NCBI GenBank assembly: GCA_964574635.1
Contig: CAZNOG010000001.1
Coordinates: 1-64,000, forward strand
DNA: 64,000 nucleotides
Direction of reading: 5' to 3'
Origin: CAZNOG01 sp964574635
Lineage (GTDB): Bacteria > Bacteroidota > Bacteroidia > Flavobacteriales_D > Cryomorphaceae
The first letter of the stretch is position 1. Every line of letters begins with the position of its first letter. The position numbers and the translations under genes were made by a program. Below are positions 16,302-24,930 of the stretch, one piece after another. Below the pieces are notes generated by a model, which did no database searches, was not told the origin of the DNA, and worked only from the letters and a program-made list of their open reading frames with translations.

Positions 16302-18431
16302 TTACTCGATGGTCATTTTTCGGGTTACATTACCCAAGTCGGTAACCAGAGTGTAAGTGTAGACACCCGGGCTCATGGACTGTGCGTCGAAGATGTAGTG
16401 AGAAACTCCTTGGGGGAGTGTACCCAAATCTTCGCTGCTGATCAGTCGACCTTGGATGTCGCGAACCTCAACGGTCACATCGCTAGCCGAGGGCAACTTG
16501 AAGTCTACGCGGCTTTGGTCTCTGAACGGGTTGGGGAAGTTCTGCATGAGTTGGATTCCGTGCTCGTAGGTCACGTTTTTCACTTCGGTCACGCTAGCTG
16601 TCTTGAAGCGTACGGAACCTGCAACGAATCCGTTAAAGTATCCCCATTGGGGGTCTTCACCGCTGATTTCGTCGATGAACAAGGCACCGTTTGCACGAGG
16701 CGATTGAAGGGCCATGGTTACTTCGGCGCTACCACCGAGGTTGGGTACTCGGTATTCGGCTTGGTAGATGTTGTTGTCATCCACGGGAACCACGATGGGC
16801 TCACCGGTTTCGATGTTGATGAAGTCCACGCTGATCCAAACCGTGTTGCCGGAGCTCGTCAAGTCTTCCGCAGCCGTAACGTATCCCGTTTCGAGAGGCG
16901 AATAGGTCAAGGGGTTTTCCGAGTCGAAGTAAACCGTAGTGGTGTCATCGGCCCAGAGAGATCCCATCCTTACGTTGGTGAAGAGCAGTACATCCGTTGC
17001 GGTGCTCCATCCGGGAGTTGGGGTATTGTAGAGGATGAATTCCACTCCGGTGATTACCGTTTCCATGTCTTCCTGCGAGTTTTGCGGGAAGTAGTAACGC
17101 TGACCCAGAATGTAGTCGCTGTCTACGGATGCCAGTGAAGAACCGGCACCTGAAGCCAGGGAGAACGTACCATCCTCCGAAACCACGTAGGATTTGGTTT
17201 TTACGTTGTCGTTGGAGTTGAAGTCGTCCGCATCTTGGAATACTTCAATGGAAATCGAGTAGTTGCCGGGCTCTACGTTACCGGGCAATTCTTGCGCGGG
17301 CAGGTAGAGGGTGTCGGTTTGGTCTACGGCAAGGGTAATGAGGTCTTCCGCCGGGGTGATGAACTCGATGGTGGATTCATCGGGAAGAGTAACGGTGGCT
17401 TTGATTCCAACGCCGGTTTGATCAAGAGCACCCGCGTTGCGCGCCACTGCCATGAAGTTGTACGGCTTGTGGAGGTAAGGCGGTACTGAGTAGTATTCCC
17501 ATGATGCCGCGTAGTCGTAGTCGTACACGTCTTGTTGGGCGTTGACCCACTGGTTGTGAATAGCAAGATAGTCGTCGTAAGCTACGTCCGACACAACGAT
17601 GTCGTTGTCGGGCATTGCCATCACGTACACATCGTCAACCATCCAGTAGTAGTGGCTGTTGGTGGAACCGTTCGTGGCCGGGGGGTTGTAGGGCCAGCGG
17701 AACCGGAGCTTCATGTTGCTCAGATCGGCTTCGGCGTCCAACAAGGGGGTGATGTTGGCTACGTAGGTGTTTTGGTAGGCGATGTTTCCTTCGATTGCGG
17801 CGGGCGCCCATGCGTCTACCCAGCTGGTACCACCGTCGAAAGATACATCGACGTTCAGGCCGTAATTGAAGCAGCACTGACGGTATTTGGAGGTAAACAT
17901 GATAACCGCGTTGGGTGCACCGGAGAGGTCGAAGGAAGGAGAAATCAAGAAAGCTTCGATCGGATTGTCCGTTGCTTCCCCTTCATCTCCCGGGTTGAAA
18001 ATGGTGCTGTTGTACGCATCCGCGTCCAACATCATAAATCCGTTTTCGGCAGTTTCCGATGCAACGGTTGCGCCGGTGTAGTAGCCGGGAAGTGCGATGT
18101 AGGCGTCGGAGTTGTGCGTGTTCGGGTCGTACCCGTTTGGTGCGCCAAGAGGGAAGGTGTGAAACCAAAGGTCGCCTTGCGCCCCTCCAACCGTCCACTC
18201 ACCGTTCTCGCCGTCAAAACCGTTACCGAAGGTCTCGGAATAGTAAACGGCGAGGTCACCTTTTTGTCGGTCTACCGGGGTGAATTTGGACATTTCCGAT
18301 GCGGATGGATCCACTGCACTTTTCACGTCGTTCAGGTTCGTCACGTCGTAGACTTTTTCCGGACCTGATGTTTGAGCCACTGCCGAGATACCGAATCCGA
18401 CCATGGCTGCCATAAGATAAAATCTTTTCAT
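16302..18431 (-). CDS. Secreted T9SS-sorted protein with adhesion-type beta domains
   Basis: A 709-residue secreted protein. The signal peptide is MKRFYLMAAMVGFGISAVAQ. A jelly-roll-like domain follows at about 60-250 (YYSETFGNGFDGENGEWTV..., FDLSGAPNAVIMF, YYWMVDDVYVM), of the MAM/'choice-of-anchor J' kind. A central region of beta-sandwich repeats comes next. The C-terminal 80 residues are a type A sorting domain (LMQNFPNPFRDQSRVDFKLP..., GVYTYTLVTDLGNVTRKMTIE). T9SS cargo is exported across the outer membrane and usually surface-attached. The frame extends upstream to 18899, but that stretch is repeat-derived and lacks a signal, so 18431 is chosen. The binding target is unknown. Confidence 0.88.
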   Translation of the reverse strand: MKRFYLMAAMVGFGISAVAQTSGPEKVYDVTNLNDVKSAVDPSASEMSKFTPVDRQKGDLAVYYSETFGNGFDGENGEWTVGGAQGDLWFHTFPLGAPNGYDPNTHNSDAYIALPGYYTGATVASETAENGFMMLDADAYNSTIFNPGDEGEATDNPIEAFLISPSFDLSGAPNAVIMFTSKYRQCCFNYGLNVDVSFDGGTSWVDAWAPAAIEGNIAYQNTYVANITPLLDAEADLSNMKLRFRWPYNPPATNGSTNSHYYWMVDDVYVMAMPDNDIVVSDVAYDDYLAIHNQWVNAQQDVYDYDYAASWEYYSVPPYLHKPYNFMAVARNAGALDQTGVGIKATVTLPDESTIEFITPAEDLITLAVDQTDTLYLPAQELPGNVEPGNYSISIEVFQDADDFNSNDNVKTKSYVVSEDGTFSLASGAGSSLASVDSDYILGQRYYFPQNSQEDMETVITGVEFILYNTPTPGWSTATDVLLFTNVRMGSLWADDTTTVYFDSENPLTYSPLETGYVTAAEDLTSSGNTVWISVDFINIETGEPIVVPVDDNNIYQAEYRVPNLGGSAEVTMALQSPRANGALFIDEISGEDPQWGYFNGFVAGSVRFKTASVTEVKNVTYEHGIQLMQNFPNPFRDQSRVDFKLPSASDVTVEVRDIQGRLISSEDLGTLPQGVSHYIFDAQSMSPGVYTYTLVTDLGNVTRKMTIE

Positions 18432-18740
18432 ATCTGAATGGAATTTTGGTTTGTAACGGCCGAAATTAAGCAATTCCTTTTGAATCCCGATCACAAATCG
18501 AGGGAGATTTTTTTCGCATAGTCGAAAACCCAACCTGAAAACGGGGCGCCTCATAGGGCGAGATAGCGCAGGCATCGGGGCGAATGCCGTGCTGCGGGGC
18601 AGGATTCGTCTTTGGGCACCGTTTTGAATGACAGTGCGGTATTGCCTCGTTGATCGGTGCGGTATGCCGAAGGGGTCGGGGAGTGGGTCGGGATGAATTT
18701 TCGCCCAATCCTGTGTTCTTATCCCGGAGGAAGGAACGCT

Positions 18741-18883
18741 CGATTCGCGTGAGGTTGGACGCCGGCATCCCCGGCCGTTGCGTGGGTTGCGGAGAGCCCT
18801 CTTGGAAGAGCGACCCCGGAAGCTCCTTTCAAGGGGACTCACCGCCCAACGCAACGGCCGGGATAAGGCGGTAAACCGACCCG
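18741..18883 (-). repeat. ~145-bp structured intergenic repeat, copy 2
   Basis: Read on the minus strand, the left block GGGTCGGTTTACCG is followed by the arm CCCGGCCGTTGCGT. Next comes the core GGAGCTTCCGGGGTCGCTCT (18826-18807), then the complementary arm ACGCAACGGCCGGG, and the right block GGATGCCGG...CTCACGCGAATCG. It lies between the T9SS gene start and the gcvP end. 18432-18740 contains no gene that can be supported. Confidence 0.8.
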
Positions 18884-18935
18884 GCCAACATGCTGCCAAC
18901 GAGGGAAGAGAGTGCAGGGGATCACGGAGGGCGTA

Positions 18936-18980
18936 AAAAAGGGAAATCGGGCCGGGGCACGCCCAAAACCCGATTTCCTT
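18936..18980 (-). terminator. Terminator of gcvP
   Basis: The stem GGAAATCGGG with CCCGATTTCC encloses a 17-base loop. On the minus strand it is followed by a T-run (complement of 18935-18940). It begins about 20 bases after the gcvP stop. Confidence 0.8.
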
Positions 18981-19002
18981 TATTCGGTATGCGACCTATG
19001 GT

Positions 19003-21903
19003 TTAATCGTGTGCCTCTTTCAAATAGGATCCTTCGTTGTATTCGGACACCGGAGGACAGGCGCACATGAGGTTTCGGTCGCCGTACGCGTTGTCGACCC
19101 GACCCACGGGAGCCCAAAACTTGAAGCTTCGGGTATAGGGCAGGGGATACGCGGCTTTGGTGCGTGAATAGGCGTGGTTCCACTCGTCGCCCGCGGCTTC
19201 GTGAGCGGTGTGGGGAGCGTTTATCAGCACGTTGTTGTCGGCCGGGTATTCTCCACGGGCGATTTCGTCGATTTCTTCGCGAATCTGCAACATGGCGTCG
19301 CAGAATCGGTCCAATTCGTCACGGGATTCGCTTTCGGTGGGTTCGATCATGAGCGTTCCGGCTACGGGAAAGGATACCGTGGGGGCGTGGAAACCATAGT
19401 CGATCAACCTCTTGGCAATGTCTTGCACATCCACCCCGACTTCTTTGAACGTTCGGCAGTCGACGATCATCTCGTGGGCGACGGTGTCGTTTTGACCCGT
19501 GTACAATACGTCGTATTTGCCTTGCAAGCGCGCTTTGAGGTAGTTGGCGTTGAGGATGGCGTTTTTGGTGGCGAGCGTCAGTCCGTCGCGTCCGAGCATG
19601 CGGATGTAGCCGTACGAAACGAGAATGATGAGTGCGCTGCCCCAAGGGCCGGCGGATACCGCCCCGAAATTGTGCATGCCGCCCGTCTCGACCACGGCGT
19701 GGCCGGGAAGGAAAGGGAGGAGGTGTTTGGCCACGCAAATGGGGCCCATGCCGGGGCCACCGCCACCGTGGGGAATAGCGAAGGTTTTGTGCAGGTTGAG
19801 GTGGCACACGTCGGCACCCAACAACCCGGGATTGGTCAGACCCACTTGGGCGTTCATGTTGGCGCCGTCCATGTACACTTGTCCGCCGTTGGCGTGGATG
19901 ATTTCGTTCATCTCGATGACCGACTCTTCGAACACTCCGTGCGTGCTGGGGTAGGTGATCATGAAGGCCGCCAGATTTTCGGCGTGCTGCTCGGCTTTTG
20001 CCTTGAGGTCGTCCACGTCGATGTTGCCGTTTTCGTCGCACTTTACCACCACCACTTGCATTCCGGCCATTACCGCGCTGGCGGGGTTGGTGCCGTGGGC
20101 GCTTTCGGGGATCAGCGCGATGTTGCGTTGCTTTTCCCCTCGGCTGATGTGGTAGTTTCGGATGACCATCAACCCGGCGAACTCACCTTGTGCACCGCTG
20201 TTGGGCTGTAGTGAAGTGCCCGCCAATCCCGTGATTACGGCGAGTTGCTTCTTGAACTCTTCGAACATCTCGCCGTAGCCCTTGGCTTGGTTTGCGGGTG
20301 CGAAGGGGTGAATGTTGGCCCACTCCGGCCACGTGATGGGCATGAGTTCCGAAGCGGCGTTGAGCTTCATGGTGCAAGAACCGAGGGAGATCATGCTGTG
20401 GGTGAGTGACAAATCTTTGTTTTCCAGGCGCTTCATGTATCGCATCAGCTCTGTTTCGCTGTGGAATTTGTTGAAGACCGGATGCTCCATATAAGGAGAG
20501 GTGCGAATGAGATCGCCTTTGATGGGCGAATCCACGTTTTCGGTGGAAAGGGTGTAATCGTCGGTTTGTTTTCCGACGGCGCCGGCAAAAATTTCGTGTA
20601 GGTCGCCGAGGTCCATACGGCTGATGGTTTCGTCCAAGCTCAACCCCACGTGGTTCGTATTGTAGTAGCGCAGGTTGATTTCTTTCGCCAGGGCGCGCTC
20701 TTCGATGCGGGTTTTGGTGACGCCTTCGGGCAGCTCGATGTAGAGGGTATCGAAATACACGTCGTTGGCGATGCGGTAACCCAACTTGGCGAGTGCCTCG
20801 ACCAGCGCCACGGTTTTGCCGTGGATGTCTTCGGCGATGGTTTTGAGGCCTTGGGGGCCGTGGTAAACGGCGTACATGGAGGCCATGATGGCGAGCAATG
20901 CCTGCGCCGTGCAGATGTTCGACGTCGCCTTGTCGCGACGGATGTGTTGCTCGCGAGTCTGCAGCGCCAGGCGGATGGCCGAATTGCCGTGAGCGTCGGT
21001 GGAAACTCCCACCAACCGGCCGGGAACGTGTCGTTTGTATTCTTCGCGCGTGGCGAAATACGCGGCGTGTGGACCACCGTATCCGATTGGAACCCCGAAG
21101 CGCTGCGTGGTGCCCACCACGGCATCGGCATCCCATTCGCCGGGAGGGGTCAACAGGGTGAGTGACAACAAATCGGCGGCGACGGCCACCAAGCTGCCGG
21201 CTTCGTGGGCGCGTTTGGTGAACGCCTCATAGTTGGTCACCCCGCCGGTGGAATCGGGGTATTGTACCAAGGCGCCGAACACCATGTCGTCGAACTTGAA
21301 GGTCTCGGCGTCGCCCACCACCAATTCGATTCCAAGCGGGGTGGCACGGGTTTTCAGCACGTCGATGGTTTGGGGGAAACAAAGCCCCGAAACGAAAAAC
21401 CGGTTGGCACCGCGCTTGACGGCGTCGCGGCTGCGCATGGCGTAGAACATGCTCATGGCCTCGGCGGCGGAAGTGGCCTCGTCGAGAAGGGAGGCGTTGG
21501 CCAATTCCATGCCCGTAAGGTCCATCACCATGGTTTGGAAGTTCAGAAGCGCTTCCAGGCGGCCTTGGGCGATCTCGCTTTGATACGGGGTGTAGGCCGT
21601 GTACCATCCGGGGTTTTCCAGGATATTGCGTTGAATGGCCGGGGGAACGATGGTGTTGTAATACCCCATGCCGATGTAGGAACGAAAGGGGCGGTTTTTG
21701 GCCGCCAGCGCCTTCAGTTCGCGCAGGTACCAGTGCTCGCTCCGCGATGAAGGCAAATCGAGTTCACCCTTCATCCTGATTTTGGCCGGGATGGTTTTGT
21801 CGATGAGGTCGTCGAAATTTTTGTATCCCATGTATTCCAACATGGCTTCGGCATCCCGTTCTCGGGGTCCTATATGTCTTTTGGGAAAGTCGCGCAGGGG
21901 CAT
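19003..21903 (-). CDS. gcvP: Glycine dehydrogenase (decarboxylating), P-protein of the glycine cleavage system
   Basis: A 966-residue single-chain P-protein containing both the N- and C-terminal halves that are split in some bacteria. It decarboxylates glycine with PLP and passes the aminomethyl group to the lipoyl H-protein. The start at 21903 gives MPLRDFPKRHIGPRERDAEAML, the usual N-terminus. The PLP lysine is Lys706 in NLHKTFAIPHGGGGPGMGP. The glycine-rich loop and GAQGEFAGLMVIRNYH are intact. The frame stays open upstream to 22470, but that part overlaps the divergent gene and is not conserved. gcvT and gcvH are not adjacent. Confidence 0.96.
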   Translation of the reverse strand: MPLRDFPKRHIGPRERDAEAMLEYMGYKNFDDLIDKTIPAKIRMKGELDLPSSRSEHWYLRELKALAAKNRPFRSYIGMGYYNTIVPPAIQRNILENPGWYTAYTPYQSEIAQGRLEALLNFQTMVMDLTGMELANASLLDEATSAAEAMSMFYAMRSRDAVKRGANRFFVSGLCFPQTIDVLKTRATPLGIELVVGDAETFKFDDMVFGALVQYPDSTGGVTNYEAFTKRAHEAGSLVAVAADLLSLTLLTPPGEWDADAVVGTTQRFGVPIGYGGPHAAYFATREEYKRHVPGRLVGVSTDAHGNSAIRLALQTREQHIRRDKATSNICTAQALLAIMASMYAVYHGPQGLKTIAEDIHGKTVALVEALAKLGYRIANDVYFDTLYIELPEGVTKTRIEERALAKEINLRYYNTNHVGLSLDETISRMDLGDLHEIFAGAVGKQTDDYTLSTENVDSPIKGDLIRTSPYMEHPVFNKFHSETELMRYMKRLENKDLSLTHSMISLGSCTMKLNAASELMPITWPEWANIHPFAPANQAKGYGEMFEEFKKQLAVITGLAGTSLQPNSGAQGEFAGLMVIRNYHISRGEKQRNIALIPESAHGTNPASAVMAGMQVVVVKCDENGNIDVDDLKAKAEQHAENLAAFMITYPSTHGVFEESVIEMNEIIHANGGQVYMDGANMNAQVGLTNPGLLGADVCHLNLHKTFAIPHGGGGPGMGPICVAKHLLPFLPGHAVVETGGMHNFGAVSAGPWGSALIILVSYGYIRMLGRDGLTLATKNAILNANYLKARLQGKYDVLYTGQNDTVAHEMIVDCRTFKEVGVDVQDIAKRLIDYGFHAPTVSFPVAGTLMIEPTESESRDELDRFCDAMLQIREEIDEIARGEYPADNNVLINAPHTAHEAAGDEWNHAYSRTKAAYPLPYTRSFKFWAPVGRVDNAYGDRNLMCACPPVSEYNEGSYLKEAHD

Positions 21904-21950
21904 GGTTCCGAATGATTTTTTGTGGGTTAAGAGCGGAAAATTTCGCAGTG

Positions 21951-21958
21951 CAAATATA
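21951..21958 (-). promoter_or_regulatory. Candidate gcvP promoter -7 box
   Basis: The minus strand reads TATATTTG, a full match to the Bacteroidota -7 consensus TAnnTTTG, about 48 bases before the gcvP start codon. The -33 element is weak. The intergenic stretch 21904-22171 is otherwise unremarkable. Confidence 0.5.
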
Positions 21959-22171
21959 CGGGGAATCTCCCGGCTTTCATTGAAATCCCCGTATGTGGAA
22001 CCGGCGTCCGGTTGTATGGATGCCGTCCGGAAACTGCGTGCGTTGAGGGTGCCCGAAGATGCAATTCCGTATTTGCATTCCTCCGCTTCGCGGAAAGCGT
22101 CGATTTCACTATCCTTGTTCTTCGAAACCCGTCCGTACCAATCGTTCCCTACCCGATAATTTAACGGCTCT

Positions 22172-22906
22172 ATGCTTCCGTCGATCAATAATTTGTCCTT
22201 GGTTTTTTGTGTGGCGATGTGGTGTGCTTGGATTCCGGCCCAAGCGCAAAACGACAGTACGATAACGCTCTTGCTGCTGAATGGCAATGAAATCATCGTG
22301 AGCAATTTCACGGACGATTCGGCTGCGGACCTGAAGTACGTGTACGACAAGAACCAGTTCAAGCGACGGAAAATTCGCCTCCGCGAAGGGCGGAAGTCGG
22401 GCCTCTTTTTCGACGCGCCCATGACGGAAAAGGCGCGGAAGGTGCCGGTGGTCGCCGTGCAGGGAAGCACGCCTCGGGAGGAAGCGTTCGCGGTGATTCA
22501 CCCCTCGGGTGAGACGCGGTACTTTTTCGAACCCGACTCCTTGTTGGGCTATTCGCTCGAGGAAATGGAGTCCTTCGTATACGGTCAGCGGGACGCCATG
22601 TACACCGTTCGGGGAAAGGGGTGGTTTTGGGGCGGCATGGGCGTGGGTTTGGCGGCGGGATACTTGCTGGAGACCAGCGTGTTTTCACTGGCCGTGCCCC
22701 CGTTGGTGGCTCTAGGTGCGCGCATACCGGTGGTGCACATCAAATCCGAATACATCAGCGACGCCCGGTTTTTCAACGACGCCGACTACGCATCGGGGTT
22801 CGCAACGCGCGCACGGGGGAAATACACATTGGAAGCCTTGAAGGGGAGCGCTTTGGGTGTGGCTTTGGGCATGGCCGTTTACCTCGTGGTCGACAACAAC
22901 CGCTGA
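22172..22906 (+). CDS. Secreted or membrane-associated protein of unknown function
   Basis: A 244-residue protein with a signal peptide (MLPSINNLSLVFCVAMWCAWIPAQAQ). A soluble region of short beta strands follows (ITLLLLNGNEIIVSNF, DLKYVYDKNQFKRRKIRLREGRKSGLFF). The C-terminal part has two glycine-rich hydrophobic segments (GGMGVGLAAGYLLETSVFSLAVPPLVALG and LEALKGSALGVALGMAVYLVVD). The layout resembles Bacteroidota proteins in which a beta-domain precedes a membrane hairpin. No function can be assigned. It is divergent from gcvP. Confidence 0.6.
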   Translation: MLPSINNLSLVFCVAMWCAWIPAQAQNDSTITLLLLNGNEIIVSNFTDDSAADLKYVYDKNQFKRRKIRLREGRKSGLFFDAPMTEKARKVPVVAVQGSTPREEAFAVIHPSGETRYFFEPDSLLGYSLEEMESFVYGQRDAMYTVRGKGWFWGGMGVGLAAGYLLETSVFSLAVPPLVALGARIPVVHIKSEYISDARFFNDADYASGFATRARGKYTLEALKGSALGVALGMAVYLVVDNNR

Positions 22907-23067
22907 TTTTTTGCGCCAAGGCACCGGAACTCCGGGTGGAGATAATTTTTGGTAAGTTAACGGGAAACTACTTAACATTATGCCGATTAGGCGATTGTTT
23001 GATCTCTGCCGCGCCGTGTTTCTTCCCGTATCACGTGTTCAGCACCTCATAAAATCATTATAGAACA

Positions 23068-23721
23068 GTGAGAAACAAACACACAATCATCCCATTCGTT
23101 TTAGCCCTGATCTGTAGCCTGCACGTCTCCGGACAAGAATCCACGGATAAGTTTGATCTTTTCAATGAATTCGTCGTCGGCCTGAACAAAACCACGAGAC
23201 CATCGAATGATTTTGACCAATCGCTGGGCTTCGGTGTGGGAGCGTACCGCGTAATCAACAATCAAGAAATCGTCAATCTCGTTTTTGGTTTTGAATATAA
23301 TTTGAACAGGCAATTTTATGATGAATTCAGCGAGGGTCGTTATGCGCACGGATGGAATATGCAGTACACGGTTCAGAGCGCGACGATTCCTTTGTATATG
23401 CGTTGTAATATCGGGAAAATCCTCAAGGCTTTCGTAGAGTTCGGATTCTACGCGGACATTGTGTTCAACTCTAAACGAAAGGGGACGATACATACCTGGC
23501 CACCGAATGGCGGCCCTACCAAAGAATTGGCCGTCAATGAAAGCGCGCAACTTTCAAATTTAAATTACGGGCCTCACGGCGGGGTGGGTATTAGGATACC
23601 CATGAAAAGCAAGGATCTGATAATCAAATCGGATTATCGATACGGACTGCAGGATTTGAGTCAGTCATACGGCTCTTTTTATATGCGTTACATCAGGTTC
23701 TCCGTCGGATTGAACATATGA
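23068..23721 (+). CDS. Outer-membrane beta-barrel-like protein
   Basis: A 217-residue protein with a GTG start and a clear signal peptide (RNKHTIIPFVLALICSLHVSGQ). Alternating hydrophobic strands follow, ending in an aromatic-flanked last strand (YMRYIRFSVGLNI). The pattern is that of a small porin-family or PorT-like barrel (GVGAYRVINNQEIVNLVFGFEYNL; GPHGGVGIRIPM; IIKSDYRYGLQDLSQSYG). It is distinctly AT-richer than its neighbours, which may mean recent acquisition. No ATG start is available before the signal. Nothing recognisable is seen in 23722-24010. Confidence 0.65.
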   Translation: MRNKHTIIPFVLALICSLHVSGQESTDKFDLFNEFVVGLNKTTRPSNDFDQSLGFGVGAYRVINNQEIVNLVFGFEYNLNRQFYDEFSEGRYAHGWNMQYTVQSATIPLYMRCNIGKILKAFVEFGFYADIVFNSKRKGTIHTWPPNGGPTKELAVNESAQLSNLNYGPHGGVGIRIPMKSKDLIIKSDYRYGLQDLSQSYGSFYMRYIRFSVGLNI

Positions 23722-24010
23722 TTCTTACTACCTCCCGATCTTTCCGCATAACCCCGCATAGCCTTTAAACCGCATAGGTCCACAGGAGTACGAAACACTT
23801 TAAATTTTTTGGAGGTTTCAGCAGCTTCATATACGTTTGGATCCATGCACCGAATGGAAAATCATCTCCAGCCGAGGTTTCTTCAAGAACCTCGCCTTGT
23901 GCCGTTGCTTACCCCACACGTCAAGAGGAACAGTTTTGGTCGGGCGGCGTTTATGATTCCGGAAACTCATTGAACCCGTAGCCGGCCACCCCCAAAAACC
24001 CAAAACAATC

Positions 24011-24862
24011 ATGCCCGTCCACCGCGGACCCACCCGATCGGCATTGCATTTCCTCACGGACACCAACCTGTTTATCGCGGCTTGCGCGGGGTTTTCCGCC
24101 GCGGGCATTCTGCCCTATTTCGGCTACGCACCCGATCAAAAACTCGCCTGGTTCGTGTTCTTCGGCACTTTGTTTACCTACAACGCCCAGCGACGCGTGG
24201 GCGATCTTCACCCGGCGCGGAAGCCTTCCAAAATCGGTGGCGTGCTCATGGTCTTGTCCTTCATCGCCCTGCTCGCGCTCCTCCCCGCATTGCCCGCCAC
24301 CGAAATCGCCGTGCTCTCCGTATCCGGGGTAGTTTCCCTGGCCTATGCCTATCCCGTGGTGTCATTCCGCGGCGCCAAGGTATCCCTGCGCCGATTGCCC
24401 TATCTCAAACTCTGGCTCATCGTTCTCGTTTGGCTTCTCTCCTGCACGGTGGCGCCCATGCTCCAAGCCAAAACCTTCCTTCTCGAAGCCCACCCGTTCA
24501 ATCCCCTGTTCATCGTTTTCCAGCAGGGCGCCTTCATTGCGGCCCTGACCATACCCTTCGACATCCGTGACATCGGCGATGATTTTCCCACGCAGCGCAC
24601 CGTACCTCAAATGCTCGGCGTACGCGGAGCCGTGCGCCTCGCCATAATCCTAATGGCCCTTTCCGGGCTGGCCGCCCCGTGTCTCGCCGCCATCGGCACC
24701 GTTACGTGGACCATGGCGACGGCACAGCTCGTACTCAGCGTCTTGGGCGGTATAGCCGTGTCCTTCGCCAACCCCGATCGTGGCCGGCTGTACCACTTCA
24801 TCGTACTGGACGGCATGCTGTTGCTTCAGGGCGTCACCTTCATCCTGCTGTTTCGGTTGTAA
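24011..24862 (+). CDS. UbiA-like membrane protein with a degenerate first Asp motif
   Basis: A 283-residue protein with about eight to nine membrane helices in the UbiA arrangement. The second prenyltransferase motif is well kept (IPFDIRDIGDDF, about 182-193). The first motif, normally NxxxDxxxD, appears as YNAQRRVGD, so Asn58 is present but the first Asp is Arg62. Prenyl transfer by the standard mechanism is therefore uncertain. It is followed convergently by hemL. Many Bacteroidota carry such short UbiA-like proteins with unassigned substrates. Confidence 0.65.
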   Translation: MPVHRGPTRSALHFLTDTNLFIAACAGFSAAGILPYFGYAPDQKLAWFVFFGTLFTYNAQRRVGDLHPARKPSKIGGVLMVLSFIALLALLPALPATEIAVLSVSGVVSLAYAYPVVSFRGAKVSLRRLPYLKLWLIVLVWLLSCTVAPMLQAKTFLLEAHPFNPLFIVFQQGAFIAALTIPFDIRDIGDDFPTQRTVPQMLGVRGAVRLAIILMALSGLAAPCLAAIGTVTWTMATAQLVLSVLGGIAVSFANPDRGRLYHFIVLDGMLLLQGVTFILLFRL

Positions 24863-24912
24863 CGATGCTCGGTTTATACTGCGGACGCATGGGCGTGCAG
24901 AGGTGTTTTTTT

Positions 24913-24930
24913 GTTTTTGTGGGTGTGGCT
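24913..24930 (-). repeat. Short recurrent motif 'agccacacccacaaaaac', copy 1
   Basis: The minus strand reads GCCACACCCACAAAAAC directly after the hemL stop codon, followed by an A-run. The 11-base core CACCCACAAAA occurs at least five times in intergenic or stop-flanking sequence of this window. Confidence 0.6.

Noticed and set aside
18432..18899. In-frame N-terminal extension of the T9SS protein from a TTG at 18899
   Set aside because: It reads through the structured repeat with no coding character, while a clean signal peptide begins at 18431.
21904..22470. Open frame extending gcvP upstream by 189 codons
   Set aside because: It overlaps the divergent gene and a promoter box, and P-proteins begin at the RHIGPRE region.
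23827..24108. Minus-strand frame of 93 codons
   Set aside because: It overlaps the start of the UbiA-like gene and has no recognisable features.
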